A stretch of 63,286 nucleotides of DNA from positions 1-63,286 of the forward strand of contig JAHBYY010000017.1 in the NCBI GenBank assembly GCA_019635715.1, in the 5' to 3' direction. Shown here one piece after another: positions 25,804 through 34,395 of this stretch. A model generated the notes under the pieces. The model worked only from the letters and a program-made list of their open reading frames with translations, searched no databases and was not told the DNA's origin. The stretch is from Rhizobiaceae bacterium. GTDB taxonomy: Bacteria > Pseudomonadota > Alphaproteobacteria > Rhizobiales > Rhizobiaceae. Within the stretch, counting starts at the first letter, position 1. Each line of letters begins with the position of its first letter. The position numbers and the translations under genes were made by a program.

Positions 25804-27012
25804 GTGGCCGAAGCCGTTCAAGAGCGTTCATCCAGCGAGGCCGGGGGGCGCGACAAGCCGAAGCCGCAGGTCGCGCGGGCCGAGCGGGCGGCCGAGTCGT
25901 CGCGGGTCCAGTTCGACGCGCTGTCCGCCGAGCACATGCCGAAGGATTATTCGATCTCGCTCGATGCCTATCGGCGCGGCGGCACCGACAATTTCATCGG
26001 CAAGGCGCCGGAGGGTCTCGTCGCGCAGCCGATGCGCGGCTTCGATCCGACCTATGTCAACATCATCGACTACATCGTCCGCATCACCCACCGGATCTGG
26101 GAAGAGAAGGACATCGGCTACATCTACGACAGCTACAGCCACGACTGCACCGTGTGGGACGATCTCGGCCTGCAATACGGGCGCGACAAGATCGTCGCCG
26201 ACACGGTGCACACCAACAATGCCTTCCCCGACATCCGCCTGGTTGCCGACGAGGTGGTATGGGCCGGCAACGAGGAGGTCGGCTTCCACACCTCGCACCG
26301 CACCAAGATTCTCGGCACCAACACCGGCTTCAGCCGCTTCGGGCCGCCGACCGGCAAGCGCGTGCAGCTCTGGTGCATCGCGAACTGCGTGGCGCGTGCC
26401 AACGAGATCTTCCACGAGCACGTCATCTACGACACGGCGGGCCTGTTGCAGCAGCTCGGGCTCGACGTGGTCGAGACGGCCAAGCGCTTCGCCGCCGTGC
26501 GCCAGATCACGCCTTTCGCGGCGAACTTCATGGCCGGCGAACCGAAGCGCATGCCGGGCCAGGGCAAGCCTGCCAGCCGGCCGATCCCGCAGTCGCGCGA
26601 CGACGTCGAGGAGTTCGTCCGCGCCGCCTTCCAGACGGTCTGGAACCGCCGCAACTTCGGCGCGATCGATGCCATCTACAGCCCGAACGTGGTGATGCAG
26701 GGGTCGACGGGCCGCGTCTACAGGGGGCCGGGCCAGCTTCGCTCCTTCATCCTGTCGATGGTCGCGATGTTCCCCGACATCTCGCTGACCGTCGACGACC
26801 TCTACTGGATGGGCAACCCGAAGGACGGGTTCGTCGTCTCGATCCGCTGGGGGGCGGTGGGCACGCATCGCGGATTCGGCCCCTACGGCGAGCCTACCGG
26901 CAAGCAGGTCAACCTCTGGGGCATCACCCAGTGGGTGATCGAAGGCGGCGTGGTCCAGAAGGAATGGACCATGTTCAACGAGTTCGGCGTGCTGATGCAG
27001 CTCTACCGCTGA
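25804..27012 (+). CDS. Tandem SnoaL/NTF2-like domain protein (402 aa)
   Basis: This cytoplasmic protein carries two NTF2-like (SnoaL, ester-cyclase type) domains, at about residues 95-240 and 265-402. Each shows the pattern IWEEKD or VWNRRNFGAID, a long middle with FPDI, and a closing FGPPTGK or YGEPTGK plus FNEFGVLMQL. About 90 residues before the first domain are polar and lack homology I recognise. SnoaL relatives catalyse ring closure, aldol or hydrolytic steps without cofactors, or only bind ligands. GTG 25804 has AAAGGGG seven bases upstream; longer readings would place the start before the operator at 25770. Confidence 0.8.
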   Translation: MAEAVQERSSSEAGGRDKPKPQVARAERAAESSRVQFDALSAEHMPKDYSISLDAYRRGGTDNFIGKAPEGLVAQPMRGFDPTYVNIIDYIVRITHRIWEEKDIGYIYDSYSHDCTVWDDLGLQYGRDKIVADTVHTNNAFPDIRLVADEVVWAGNEEVGFHTSHRTKILGTNTGFSRFGPPTGKRVQLWCIANCVARANEIFHEHVIYDTAGLLQQLGLDVVETAKRFAAVRQITPFAANFMAGEPKRMPGQGKPASRPIPQSRDDVEEFVRAAFQTVWNRRNFGAIDAIYSPNVVMQGSTGRVYRGPGQLRSFILSMVAMFPDISLTVDDLYWMGNPKDGFVVSIRWGAVGTHRGFGPYGEPTGKQVNLWGITQWVIEGGVVQKEWTMFNEFGVLMQLYR

Positions 27013-27115
27013 CGCGGCGAAGGCGGCCGGAGGTCGCCGAAAGATGATTTCAAGCGGCGCGGCCAGGCGTCCCGTTGCCGGCGATCCAACGAACAGACGC
27101 CCCGGAGTGGAACAG

Positions 27116-28366
27116 ATGAAACCCTTGCGTACATGGCTTGCCTCGGCGGCGTTCGCCGCCACGGCTTCGTTCTTCTCGCCCTCCCTCGCCAATGCGGCCT
27201 GCGCGATCGAGGGCAGCGGCGAGGTCAACGTCATCACCAACTTCTTCCCCACACTGGAACTGCTCGCGGCGAAGATGAAGGAATGCGCCAAGCCCGGCCT
27301 CAAGGTCGAGGTGAAGCTGACCACCGAGATGAAGACCGAGATTCCGCGCGCCTTCGAGGCGGCCAGTTCGCCGTTCGACGGCGCGGCCGTCGCCAATTCC
27401 TCGATCGTCCAGCTTCAGTCGAAGGGGCAGTTGATGCCCCTCAACGACCTCGTGGCGAAGTACAAGGACACGTACAAGATCGAGGATCAGATGCTGATCC
27501 GCTTCGGCGACGACATCATGGCCGTCGCCTTCATGGCCAATGCGCAGATCCTGTACTACCGCAAGGACATCCTCGAAAAGCACGGCATCGCCGTGCCGAC
27601 CACCTATGATGAGCTGCTCGCCGCCTGCGAGAAGCTGAAGGGCGATCCTGAGGTCGATCACTGCTTCTCTGCCGCCTACGGCAATTCCTGGGAGCTCGGC
27701 AACGAGTTCATCGACATCTTCGTGGCGATGGGCGGACAGCTTGCGGACCCGCAGACCTCGCAGGCGACCTTCAACGGTCCGGAGGGCGTGGCCACCCTCG
27801 AACTGATGGCCAAGCTGGCCGGCTATATGTCGCCCAACGCGCTGGCCATCGATTTTGGCGGCGTCAAGCAGGAGATGCAGCAGGGCCGCACCGCTATGGC
27901 ATTCCTGTGGGGCGACATCGCCGCCTCCATGGACAATCCGGAGGAAAGCAAGGTCGTCGACAAGGTCGGCCTGGCGGTTGCGCCGAAGGCCAAGGCGGAC
28001 GGGGCGATCTCGACGCTGTTCTGGTGGGACGGCTACGTCATCCCGAAGAATCTCGACGGCGATCCCGACCTCACCTTCCAGGTGATGATGGAGGCGATCA
28101 AGGCCGAGACGGTGACCGAGAACAACGACATCACGCTGTGGCTGCGGTCGAACTACAAGCCGACCAAATATGCCGACGCGATCGTGAAGTCGGTCGAGGC
28201 CGGCGCGCCGCCCTTCCCGATGACGCCGCAGGTCGACCTCGCTATCCTGGCGCTCGGCGAGAACATCGGCGACGCGATCGCGGGCAAGGAAAGCGCCCAG
28301 CAGTCGCTCGACGATGCCGCCAAGGCCTATACCCGTGCCGCGACCGACGCCGGGTACCTGAAGTAG
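27116..28366 (+). CDS. Sugar-type ABC transporter substrate-binding protein (family 1)
   Basis: This 416-residue MalE/UgpB-type periplasmic binding protein has a signal peptide ending near ANAAC (residue 25 or so). The mature part has the family's EVNVITNFFPTLE beginning, FMANAQILYYRKDILEKHGI in the middle, and AMAFLWGDIAAS and LFWWDGYVIPKN in the second lobe. Such proteins bind oligosaccharides, polyols or glycosides. With the permeases at 28393 and 29439 and the ATPase at 34396 it forms one CUT1-type uptake system. Confidence 0.9.
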   Translation: MKPLRTWLASAAFAATASFFSPSLANAACAIEGSGEVNVITNFFPTLELLAAKMKECAKPGLKVEVKLTTEMKTEIPRAFEAASSPFDGAAVANSSIVQLQSKGQLMPLNDLVAKYKDTYKIEDQMLIRFGDDIMAVAFMANAQILYYRKDILEKHGIAVPTTYDELLAACEKLKGDPEVDHCFSAAYGNSWELGNEFIDIFVAMGGQLADPQTSQATFNGPEGVATLELMAKLAGYMSPNALAIDFGGVKQEMQQGRTAMAFLWGDIAASMDNPEESKVVDKVGLAVAPKAKADGAISTLFWWDGYVIPKNLDGDPDLTFQVMMEAIKAETVTENNDITLWLRSNYKPTKYADAIVKSVEAGAPPFPMTPQVDLAILALGENIGDAIAGKESAQQSLDDAAKAYTRAATDAGYLK

Positions 28367-28392
28367 GGCATTGCCGGGACGGGGGCGCCACG

Positions 28393-29442
28393 ATGAGAAC
28401 AGGCACATTTCTCGGCTTCGTGGCGCCCTCGGTCCTGTCGATGCTGCTGCTGATCGCGGTGCCGCTGGTCGGCGTCGTCTATCTCGCGCTCTACCAGAGC
28501 CATGTGAAGACCGAGATGGTCGAGGTCCGCACCAAGGTGCCGCTGTTCGGCGGCCTTTCCAGGGACCAGGTCAGCTATGTGCCGCAGGCGGTGCTCGATG
28601 AGGACGGCAGGCCGATCCGGGTCTGGGACTATGTCGGCATGCAGAATCTCGCCAAGGCGTCGGAGATCGATGAACTCGGACGGATCCTGACGAAGCCGCG
28701 CGACGAAGCCAGCCTGCCGGACATGATCGATTCCATGTACCGGGACATCACCAATCTGGATTTCTGGTCGGCGTTCGAGTTCACCATGATCTATGTGGTG
28801 GCCACCACGCCCCTGATGCTCGCCGTCGGCTTCCTGCTCGCGCTGGCCGTCAACCGGGCGACGGAGCAGCTCAAGGGATCGTTGATCTTCGTGTCGCTGT
28901 TGCCGATGATCGTCACGCCGGTCGTCTCCTCGCTCGCCGTCTACTGGCTGTTCCTCGACAATGCCATCGTCGCGACGGTGCTGCGCGAACTCGGGCTCGG
29001 CCGCATCTACTTCCTGAAGGATGCCGTCACGATCCGCATCCTGATCATCGCCTACGGCGTCTGGTATGCGGCGCCCTTCGCCTTCATCATTCTCTACGCC
29101 GGCCTGCAGACGGTGCCGAAAGAATCGCTGGAGGCGGCGCGGGTCGACGGCGCGACACGCTGGCAGGCGATCCGGCTGGTGACCATCCCGCATCTCATGC
29201 CGCTTTTCGCGGTGGTGGTGCTGATCCACCTGATGGACGCCTACCGCGTGTTCGAGCCCATCCTGGTCTTCAACTCGCGGGTGTTCGCCAGCTCGCTGCA
29301 ATATCTGGTCTACATCGCGATGTCCTTCGAGGACAACATCCACCGCGCGGCGGCCTATGCCGTGCTGACGGTGATCGGCATCGTGATCCTCCTGACGCCG
29401 GTGCTGATCAGCACGTGGCGCGAGCAGAGGTCGACGCCATGA
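28393..29442 (+). CDS. Sugar ABC transporter permease (MalF/UgpA type)
   Basis: This 349-residue permease has six or so transmembrane segments. The first (VLSMLLLIAVPLVGVVYLAL) is followed by an unusually large periplasmic loop of about 90 residues (residues 40-130), longer than in most UgpA-type proteins and more like MalF. The EAA loop reads ESLEAARVDGATRWQAIRLV. It forms the channel with the next gene, which it overlaps by ATGA. The start at 28393 is close to the binding-protein stop. Confidence 0.88.
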   Translation: MRTGTFLGFVAPSVLSMLLLIAVPLVGVVYLALYQSHVKTEMVEVRTKVPLFGGLSRDQVSYVPQAVLDEDGRPIRVWDYVGMQNLAKASEIDELGRILTKPRDEASLPDMIDSMYRDITNLDFWSAFEFTMIYVVATTPLMLAVGFLLALAVNRATEQLKGSLIFVSLLPMIVTPVVSSLAVYWLFLDNAIVATVLRELGLGRIYFLKDAVTIRILIIAYGVWYAAPFAFIILYAGLQTVPKESLEAARVDGATRWQAIRLVTIPHLMPLFAVVVLIHLMDAYRVFEPILVFNSRVFASSLQYLVYIAMSFEDNIHRAAAYAVLTVIGIVILLTPVLISTWREQRSTP

Positions 29443-30281
29443 GCGCAAGCGATCGCCTTCCGCTCTGGCTGAAGAGCCTCAACACGGCCGGGCTCGGCAT
29501 CTGGCTGTTCGTCGCGATGTTCCCGTTCCTCTGGATGTTCCTGATCTCGTTCAGGCTTCCGGTCGACGCCTTCTCGGTGCCGCCGCAGCTCTTCGCGCCG
29601 TTCACGCTGCGCAATTTCTACGGCGTGTGGGTGACCGACGGCTTTTGGCGCTATGCGGTAAACACCGGCGTCGTCACCGTGTTCAGCGTCGTCATCTCGC
29701 TGGCGATCGCCTGCCCGGCCGCCTATGCGCTGTCGCGCTACCGCGGATCGCTCGGGTTCTGGCTGCTGGTCGCGGCGCTGATCTTCCGGGCGATGCCGCA
29801 TGTCGTGCTGCTCACCGCCTACCGTCCGGCCTTCTTCAGCCTCGGCATCTGGAGCCGCTACGAGACGCTGATCATCGTGCTGACCGCCATCAACCAGCCG
29901 TTCACGATCTGGATGATGCGCTCCTTCTTCATGAACATCCCCAAGGAGCTCGACGAAGCCGCGCTGATCGACGGATGCTCGCGGTTCCAGGCGTTCCGGC
30001 TGGCGATCATGCCGGTGATGTGGCCGGGCGTGGTGACCGCCGCGCTGTTCGCCTTCCTGCTCTCCTACAACGACTTCCTGATCTCGTCGCAGTTGATGAA
30101 CGGCGAGATGCAGACGATGACGGCGGCGCTCGGAAATTACATGGGCCAGGCCAAGCACCTCGACAAGCTGATGCTCGGCATTGCCGGCGCGGTCTCCGTG
30201 ACGATCCCGGTCATCATCCTCATCTACCTGTTCCAGAAGCAGATCGTGGCCGGCATGACGGCGGGGGCGGTGAAGGGATGA
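29439..30281 (+). CDS. Sugar ABC transporter permease (MalG/UgpE type)
   Basis: This 280-residue inner-membrane protein is the second CUT1 channel subunit. Transmembrane helices include IWLFVAMFPFLWMFLISF and VVISLAIACPAAYALSRY, and the EAA loop is KELDEAALIDGCSRFQAFRL. The start overlaps the previous stop by four bases, indicating coupled translation. The ATPase for this pair is not adjacent but lies 4 kb downstream at 34396, with regulatory and NTF2-like genes between. Confidence 0.9.
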   Translation: MSASDRLPLWLKSLNTAGLGIWLFVAMFPFLWMFLISFRLPVDAFSVPPQLFAPFTLRNFYGVWVTDGFWRYAVNTGVVTVFSVVISLAIACPAAYALSRYRGSLGFWLLVAALIFRAMPHVVLLTAYRPAFFSLGIWSRYETLIIVLTAINQPFTIWMMRSFFMNIPKELDEAALIDGCSRFQAFRLAIMPVMWPGVVTAALFAFLLSYNDFLISSQLMNGEMQTMTAALGNYMGQAKHLDKLMLGIAGAVSVTIPVIILIYLFQKQIVAGMTAGAVKG

Positions 30282-30436
30282 TCTATCTCGAAACCTTCTT
30301 CTCCACCGCCTAGGGCGCGCCTCGCGCGGCCCTGCCGCACGGCGGCCCGGCCGCAGGTCACACCAAACCCGAAATCAGGCTTGCCGGTCCGCCGCCGAGG
30401 TGCGGGGAGGGCGGAGCTTTATCCAAAGGCAGAACC

Positions 30437-30877
30437 ATGTCGCGCCAACACAATCTCGAACTCGTCCACAAGATGTACGAGGCCCTGAACAGCCAGGATC
30501 TCGAAGCCCATTACAGATACTGGCATGAGGACATGATCTGGCATGGCCCGCCGGGCTTCGGCGACATCCATGGCGTGAAAGGCTTCATCGAGGAGGTGAT
30601 GAAGCCCTTCTACAAGGCGTTTCCGGACTATCACGCCAGGAACGACATCGAAGTCGCCGACGAGAATTTCGTCTCGGCGACCGGTTTCCTCACCGGTCAC
30701 CAGCGCGGCGAGTGGCTGGGCTTCGCGCCGACCGGCAAGTTCATGCGCATGCGCTTCTCCGACTTCTGGTCGGTCAAGGACGGCAAGCTGCACGAGAACT
30801 GGGTGATGGTCGACCATGTCGACGTGATGAACCAGCTCGGCATCGACCTGATGGCCGGCATCAAGGGCGGACGCTGA
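30437..30877 (+). CDS. SnoaL/NTF2-like (ester cyclase-type) protein
   Basis: This 146-residue protein is a single NTF2-like domain of the SnoaL type: LVHKMYEALNSQDLEAHYRY, then FPDYHARNDIEVADENFV, then the FAPTGKFMRMRFSDFW strand and a closing LHENWVMVDHVDVMNQLG. The order and the ENWVMVD end match the second halves of the tandem proteins at 31092 and 33247, so the four genes share ancestry. The conserved Asp/His pattern suggests a hydrolase, cyclase or isomerase rather than a structural role, but the activity is unknown. Confidence 0.85.
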   Translation: MSRQHNLELVHKMYEALNSQDLEAHYRYWHEDMIWHGPPGFGDIHGVKGFIEEVMKPFYKAFPDYHARNDIEVADENFVSATGFLTGHQRGEWLGFAPTGKFMRMRFSDFWSVKDGKLHENWVMVDHVDVMNQLGIDLMAGIKGGR

Positions 30878-30917
30878 CGTCGCACGGGCAGGGGCGCCGG
30901 CGTCGACGCCCCGCTCG

Positions 30918-30999
30918 CCCCGTTTTTCACGGGGAGAGCACAAAGATGAGGGGCAGCTCCAGCTCCGGCAGGTTTGCAACGCCCCTCATCCCCTGCCGG
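30918..30999. repeat. Mosaic palindromic repeat between NTF2-like genes
   Basis: CCCCGT/ACGGGG (30918-30923 and 30929-30934) is followed by a 10-bp inverted repeat, GATGAGGGGC (30945-30954) with its complement at 30981-30990, and a CCGGCAGG/CCTGCCGG pair. This resembles the intergenic mosaic palindromes of rhizobia. It splits two related genes and may affect readthrough. Confidence 0.45.
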
Positions 31000-31091
31000 A
31001 CCTTTTCCACGTGGAACGGGAGAAGGAGGACAATCGGGACGGCTTTGCCCCGGTTCAGAAGACAAGTTTGGCTTGCGGGAATGGGAAAAGG

Positions 31092-32087
31092 ATGGTCGCC
31101 GCTGTGATCCGCGCCAAGATATGCGACGGTTTGGCCGCCCTGGTGCGCGGCAGGGATGGTTCGGCGACGGTGGCTGCAAGTGACATCCTTGCCCACGACG
31201 TGGTCTGGAACGGCTGCCATCCGATCGGCCGTCTCGACGGTGCCGGGACGGTGGTGGAGAAGGTCTTCGGAGCGCTGCGCGAGAGCTTTCCCGACCTCGA
31301 ACGTCGCGACGACGTGTTCATTGCCGGTTCGTTCGGCGGCAGCCAGTGGCTGAGCGCGACCGGACATTGCTTCGGCAGCTTCGAGCAGGACTGGCTGGGT
31401 ATTCCGGCGACCGGCCGGTGGACGAGCCTGCGCTATGGCGAGATGTACCGGCTGGAGGGGGATCGCATCGCCGAGGCATTCGTCCTCTACGACCTGATCG
31501 ACTTCATGCGGCAGGCGGGTGTCCCGCCCTGGCGTGCCGGGCTCGGGGTCGAGGGATTCACCCCCGGCCCGCGCACCCGAGACGGTGTCCGCTTGAAGGC
31601 ATCCGCGCAGGGCGATACCGGCACGACCTTCGATCTGGTCATGTCGATGCTGCACGCCCTGTTCGCGCCGGACAGGCAGACCATGGGAATGGAGCGCTTC
31701 TGGTCGCCGAGGATGATGTGGTACGGCCCGGCGATGATCGGCGCGACGCGCGGCCTCGACGGCTTTTTCCGCGACCACCAGACGCCTTGGATGACAGCCT
31801 TTCCGAACTGGAGCGACGCGCTCGATGCCCCGCATTTCGCCGATGGTCCCTATGCGTGCTATGCCGGATGGCCGAGCATCAGGGCGCGGCATGACGGGCC
31901 TCTGTACGGGCTTGATCCCACCGGCCGCACGGTCGATATCCGGGTGATGGACTGGTGGAGGCGGGAAGATGGTTTGCTTGCGGAAAACTGGGTCCTGCTC
32001 GATTTTCCCGACCTCTTCATGCAGCTTGGCGTAGACCTGTTCGCGCTGATGCGCGAGCGCGCCGCGAACCGTCGGGCGGAGAGGTGA
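31092..32087 (+). CDS. Tandem SnoaL/NTF2-like domain protein (331 aa)
   Basis: This protein consists of two NTF2-like domains, about residues 5-150 and 180-320. Each ends in a similar closing strand (IAEAFVLYDLIDFMRQAG and LAENWVLLDFPDLFMQLG). The linker GFTPGPRTRDGVRL is nearly matched in the protein at 33247 ([14 protein letters not shown]), showing that the two are duplicates of one tandem ancestor. ATG 31092 follows GGGAAAAGG closely; a GTG four codons later is possible. The stop overlaps the LacI start (TGATG), so the regulator is translated with it. Confidence 0.78.
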   Translation: MVAAVIRAKICDGLAALVRGRDGSATVAASDILAHDVVWNGCHPIGRLDGAGTVVEKVFGALRESFPDLERRDDVFIAGSFGGSQWLSATGHCFGSFEQDWLGIPATGRWTSLRYGEMYRLEGDRIAEAFVLYDLIDFMRQAGVPPWRAGLGVEGFTPGPRTRDGVRLKASAQGDTGTTFDLVMSMLHALFAPDRQTMGMERFWSPRMMWYGPAMIGATRGLDGFFRDHQTPWMTAFPNWSDALDAPHFADGPYACYAGWPSIRARHDGPLYGLDPTGRTVDIRVMDWWRREDGLLAENWVLLDFPDLFMQLGVDLFALMRERAANRRAER

Positions 32088-33139
32088 TGGCGAAGGACAC
32101 GGTCACCTCCGAGGATGTGGCGAAGCTGGCGAACGTGTCGCAATCGGCCGTCAGCCGCACCTTCACGCCCGGTGCCAGCGTATCGGAAACCACGCGCGAG
32201 CGCGTCCTCGCAGCCGCGAGGGAGCTGGGCTACCGGCCGAACGTGCTGGCGCGCGCCATGATCAGCGGCCGCTCGCAGTTGATCGCGGTGCTCGTCGCCT
32301 ATCTCGACAACCAGTTCTACCCGATCGTGCTCGAGCAGTTGTCGCGATCGCTTCAGCAGCACGGCTATCAGGTCCTGCTGTTCATGACCGATCCCGGCAA
32401 CCAGGACCAGATGGTCCAGAAGATGCTGCAGTATCAGGTCGACGGCATCGTCATGGCGTCCGCCACCATGTCGTCGACGCTGGCGCGCGAATGCGCGCAG
32501 ACGGGCATCCCTGTCGTGCTGTTCAACCGCTACGTGCCGGCCCTGCCGGCGAGCAGCGTGACCTCCGACAATCTGACGGGCGGTCAACTGGTGGCGCGCC
32601 TGCTGGTCAAGGCGGGGCATCGGCGGATCGCCTTCATCGCCGGTGCCGAGAATTCCTCGACCAACCGCGACCGCGAGGCCGGCTTCACGGCGGAACTGGC
32701 AGCCCTTGGGCAGCGCTTATGGAGACGCGGCATCGGCGGCTACACCTTCGAGGGAGCCGCGCAGGCGGCTCGGGATCTGTTTGCCGGAGATGTCGGTCCC
32801 GATGCGGTCTTCGTCGCCAACGACCATATGGCGTTCGCGGCAGCGGATGTGATCCGCGACGAACTCGGCCTGCGCATTCCGCAGGACGTGTCGCTGGTCG
32901 GCTATGACGACGTGCCCGAGGCCGGCTGGGGCGGCTACAAGCTGACCACCGTCAAGCAGCCCGGCGAGCAGATGATCGAGGAAACGGTCCGCATCCTGGT
33001 CGAGCAGTTGGAGAGCCGGAAGGTGGTGAAGCACGAGGCGATCCTGCCGAGCCACCTCGTCATTCGTTCCAGTGCGCGCCTGCCCGACGCCGAGACGCTG
33101 GCGTCGCTCGCCGGCCCCGGGACAGCCGGGACGAGCTGA
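32087..33139 (+). CDS. LacI-family transcriptional regulator (second)
   Basis: This 350-residue regulator has helix-turn-helix VTSEDVAKLANVSQSAVSRT at residues 4-23 and a ligand domain with RSQLIAVLVAYLDNQFYPIV and YDDVPEAGWGGYKLTTVKQP. The recognition helix (NVSQSAVSRTF) closely matches that of the first LacI protein (GVSQSAVSRTF), so both may read the same GCATACGTATGC-type operators while their ligand pockets differ. It sits inside the operon it would control, between two tandem NTF2-like genes, and copy 3 of the operator lies 38 bases after its stop. Confidence 0.9.
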   Translation: MAKDTVTSEDVAKLANVSQSAVSRTFTPGASVSETTRERVLAAARELGYRPNVLARAMISGRSQLIAVLVAYLDNQFYPIVLEQLSRSLQQHGYQVLLFMTDPGNQDQMVQKMLQYQVDGIVMASATMSSTLARECAQTGIPVVLFNRYVPALPASSVTSDNLTGGQLVARLLVKAGHRRIAFIAGAENSSTNRDREAGFTAELAALGQRLWRRGIGGYTFEGAAQAARDLFAGDVGPDAVFVANDHMAFAAADVIRDELGLRIPQDVSLVGYDDVPEAGWGGYKLTTVKQPGEQMIEETVRILVEQLESRKVVKHEAILPSHLVIRSSARLPDAETLASLAGPGTAGTS

Positions 33140-33176
33140 CACGGAACGCCACGTCTCAAAAGCCATGCGGATATTT

Positions 33177-33188
33177 GCATACGAATGC
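33177..33188. promoter_or_regulatory. LacI-type operator, copy 3
   Basis: GCATACGAATGC, flanked by TTT and AGA, differs from the perfect palindrome by one base. It lies 59 bases before the start of the third NTF2-like gene and suggests an internal regulated promoter. Confidence 0.6.
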
Positions 33189-33246
33189 AGATCCCAAGCG
33201 TAAATTTGGATCGGAATCTGCCGCGCCCACGCGCCAAGGAGGGAAA

Positions 33247-34251
33247 ATGACGAACGACTTTCAAGCGAGCAAGAAACTGGTCCGCGACTTCATGCGCGAC
33301 CTCGACGCGGCTGCCGACGGCGAGATCGAGGCGGCGATCGGCCGCTATGCCGCCCCCGACTTTCTGTGGCGCGGCATGCATCCGTTCTACGAGCAGAGCG
33401 GAGCCAAGGCGGCGGCCGACGTGTTCTGGCGGCCGTTCCGGGCGGCGATCGGGCCGATCCAGCGCCGCGAGGACATCTTCCTCGCCGGACGCAACGACGT
33501 CGAGACGCGCGGCGGCGAGTGGGTGTGCAGCATGGGCCATCTGATGGGCCTGTTCGACAGGCCGTGGCTGGGCATCCCGCCGAGCGGCAAGATGCTGTTC
33601 CTGCGCTATTGCGAGTTTCATGCCGTCGAGGACGGCAAGATCCGCGAGACGGCGCTGTTCATCGACCTGCTCGGCGTCCTGCAGCAGGTCGGCCTGCATC
33701 CGCTGGCGCCGCAATCCGGCGCCTCGATCCTGACGCCGGGGCCGCGCACGCATGACGGCCTGCTCTACGACGCCTGCGATCCGGCGGAAGGGCGGAAGAC
33801 GCTCGATCTCGTCAACCGCATGGCGCGCGAACTGACGACCTCCGACATGGGCTCGCCGCAGGACGAACTGCTCGGCACATGGCACAAGGACATGATCTGG
33901 TTCGGCCCGGCCGGGATCGGCGCGACCTACACGACGGATCGCTACCAGATCCAGCATCAGGGCCCGTTCTCCGAGCATCTGGAGGACATCGTCTTCCACG
34001 GCCATGTCGCGCGCATCGCCGAGGGAGACTATGCGGCCTGGTTCGGCTGGCCCAACCTGACAATGAAATCGTCCGGCGGCTTCATGGGGCTGCCGGCCTC
34101 CGACCGCACCGGCCAGATGCGGGTCGTCGACGTCTATCGGCGCGATGGAGAGAAGCTCAGCGAGAACTGGATCTTCATCGACATCCCGCACTTCCTGTCC
34201 TGCCTCGGCCTCGACGTGCTCGACCGCGTCCGCCGGTTTCCCAGGAGCTGA
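33247..34251 (+). CDS. Tandem SnoaL/NTF2-like domain protein (334 aa)
   Basis: This protein has two NTF2-like domains (about residues 5-160 and 195-330), linked by [14 protein letters not shown]. The first contains [15 protein letters not shown] and [15 protein letters not shown]; the second contains [11 protein letters not shown] and closes with [20 protein letters not shown]. It is the closest relative of the 331-residue protein at 31092, although a LacI gene separates them. The start has AGGAGGG seven bases upstream. Function unknown; a cofactor-free lyase, cyclase or hydrolase step on the imported compound is plausible. Confidence 0.82.
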   Translation: MTNDFQASKKLVRDFMRDLDAAADGEIEAAIGRYAAPDFLWRGMHPFYEQSGAKAAADVFWRPFRAAIGPIQRREDIFLAGRNDVETRGGEWVCSMGHLMGLFDRPWLGIPPSGKMLFLRYCEFHAVEDGKIRETALFIDLLGVLQQVGLHPLAPQSGASILTPGPRTHDGLLYDACDPAEGRKTLDLVNRMARELTTSDMGSPQDELLGTWHKDMIWFGPAGIGATYTTDRYQIQHQGPFSEHLEDIVFHGHVARIAEGDYAAWFGWPNLTMKSSGGFMGLPASDRTGQMRVVDVYRRDGEKLSENWIFIDIPHFLSCLGLDVLDRVRRFPRS

Positions 34252-34287
34252 GCAGCGGTCGGCGCGAAAAAGAGTCGTGCCGATATT

Positions 34288-34299
34288 GCATACGTATTC
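34288..34299. promoter_or_regulatory. LacI-type operator, copy 4
   Basis: GCATACGTATTC, flanked by ATT and AAA, matches the perfect palindrome in 11 of 12 bases. It lies 96 bases before the ATPase gene start, suggesting a promoter that also drives the dehydrogenase genes downstream. Confidence 0.6.
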
Positions 34300-34395
34300 A
34301 AAACCTGCCACTGTATGCGGGTCGAGCTGGGGCGCGGGCGGGACCGCCGCGGCCCCAGCCGGCCCAGCGCCTTCCCAAGGACGAAGGATCAGTCG

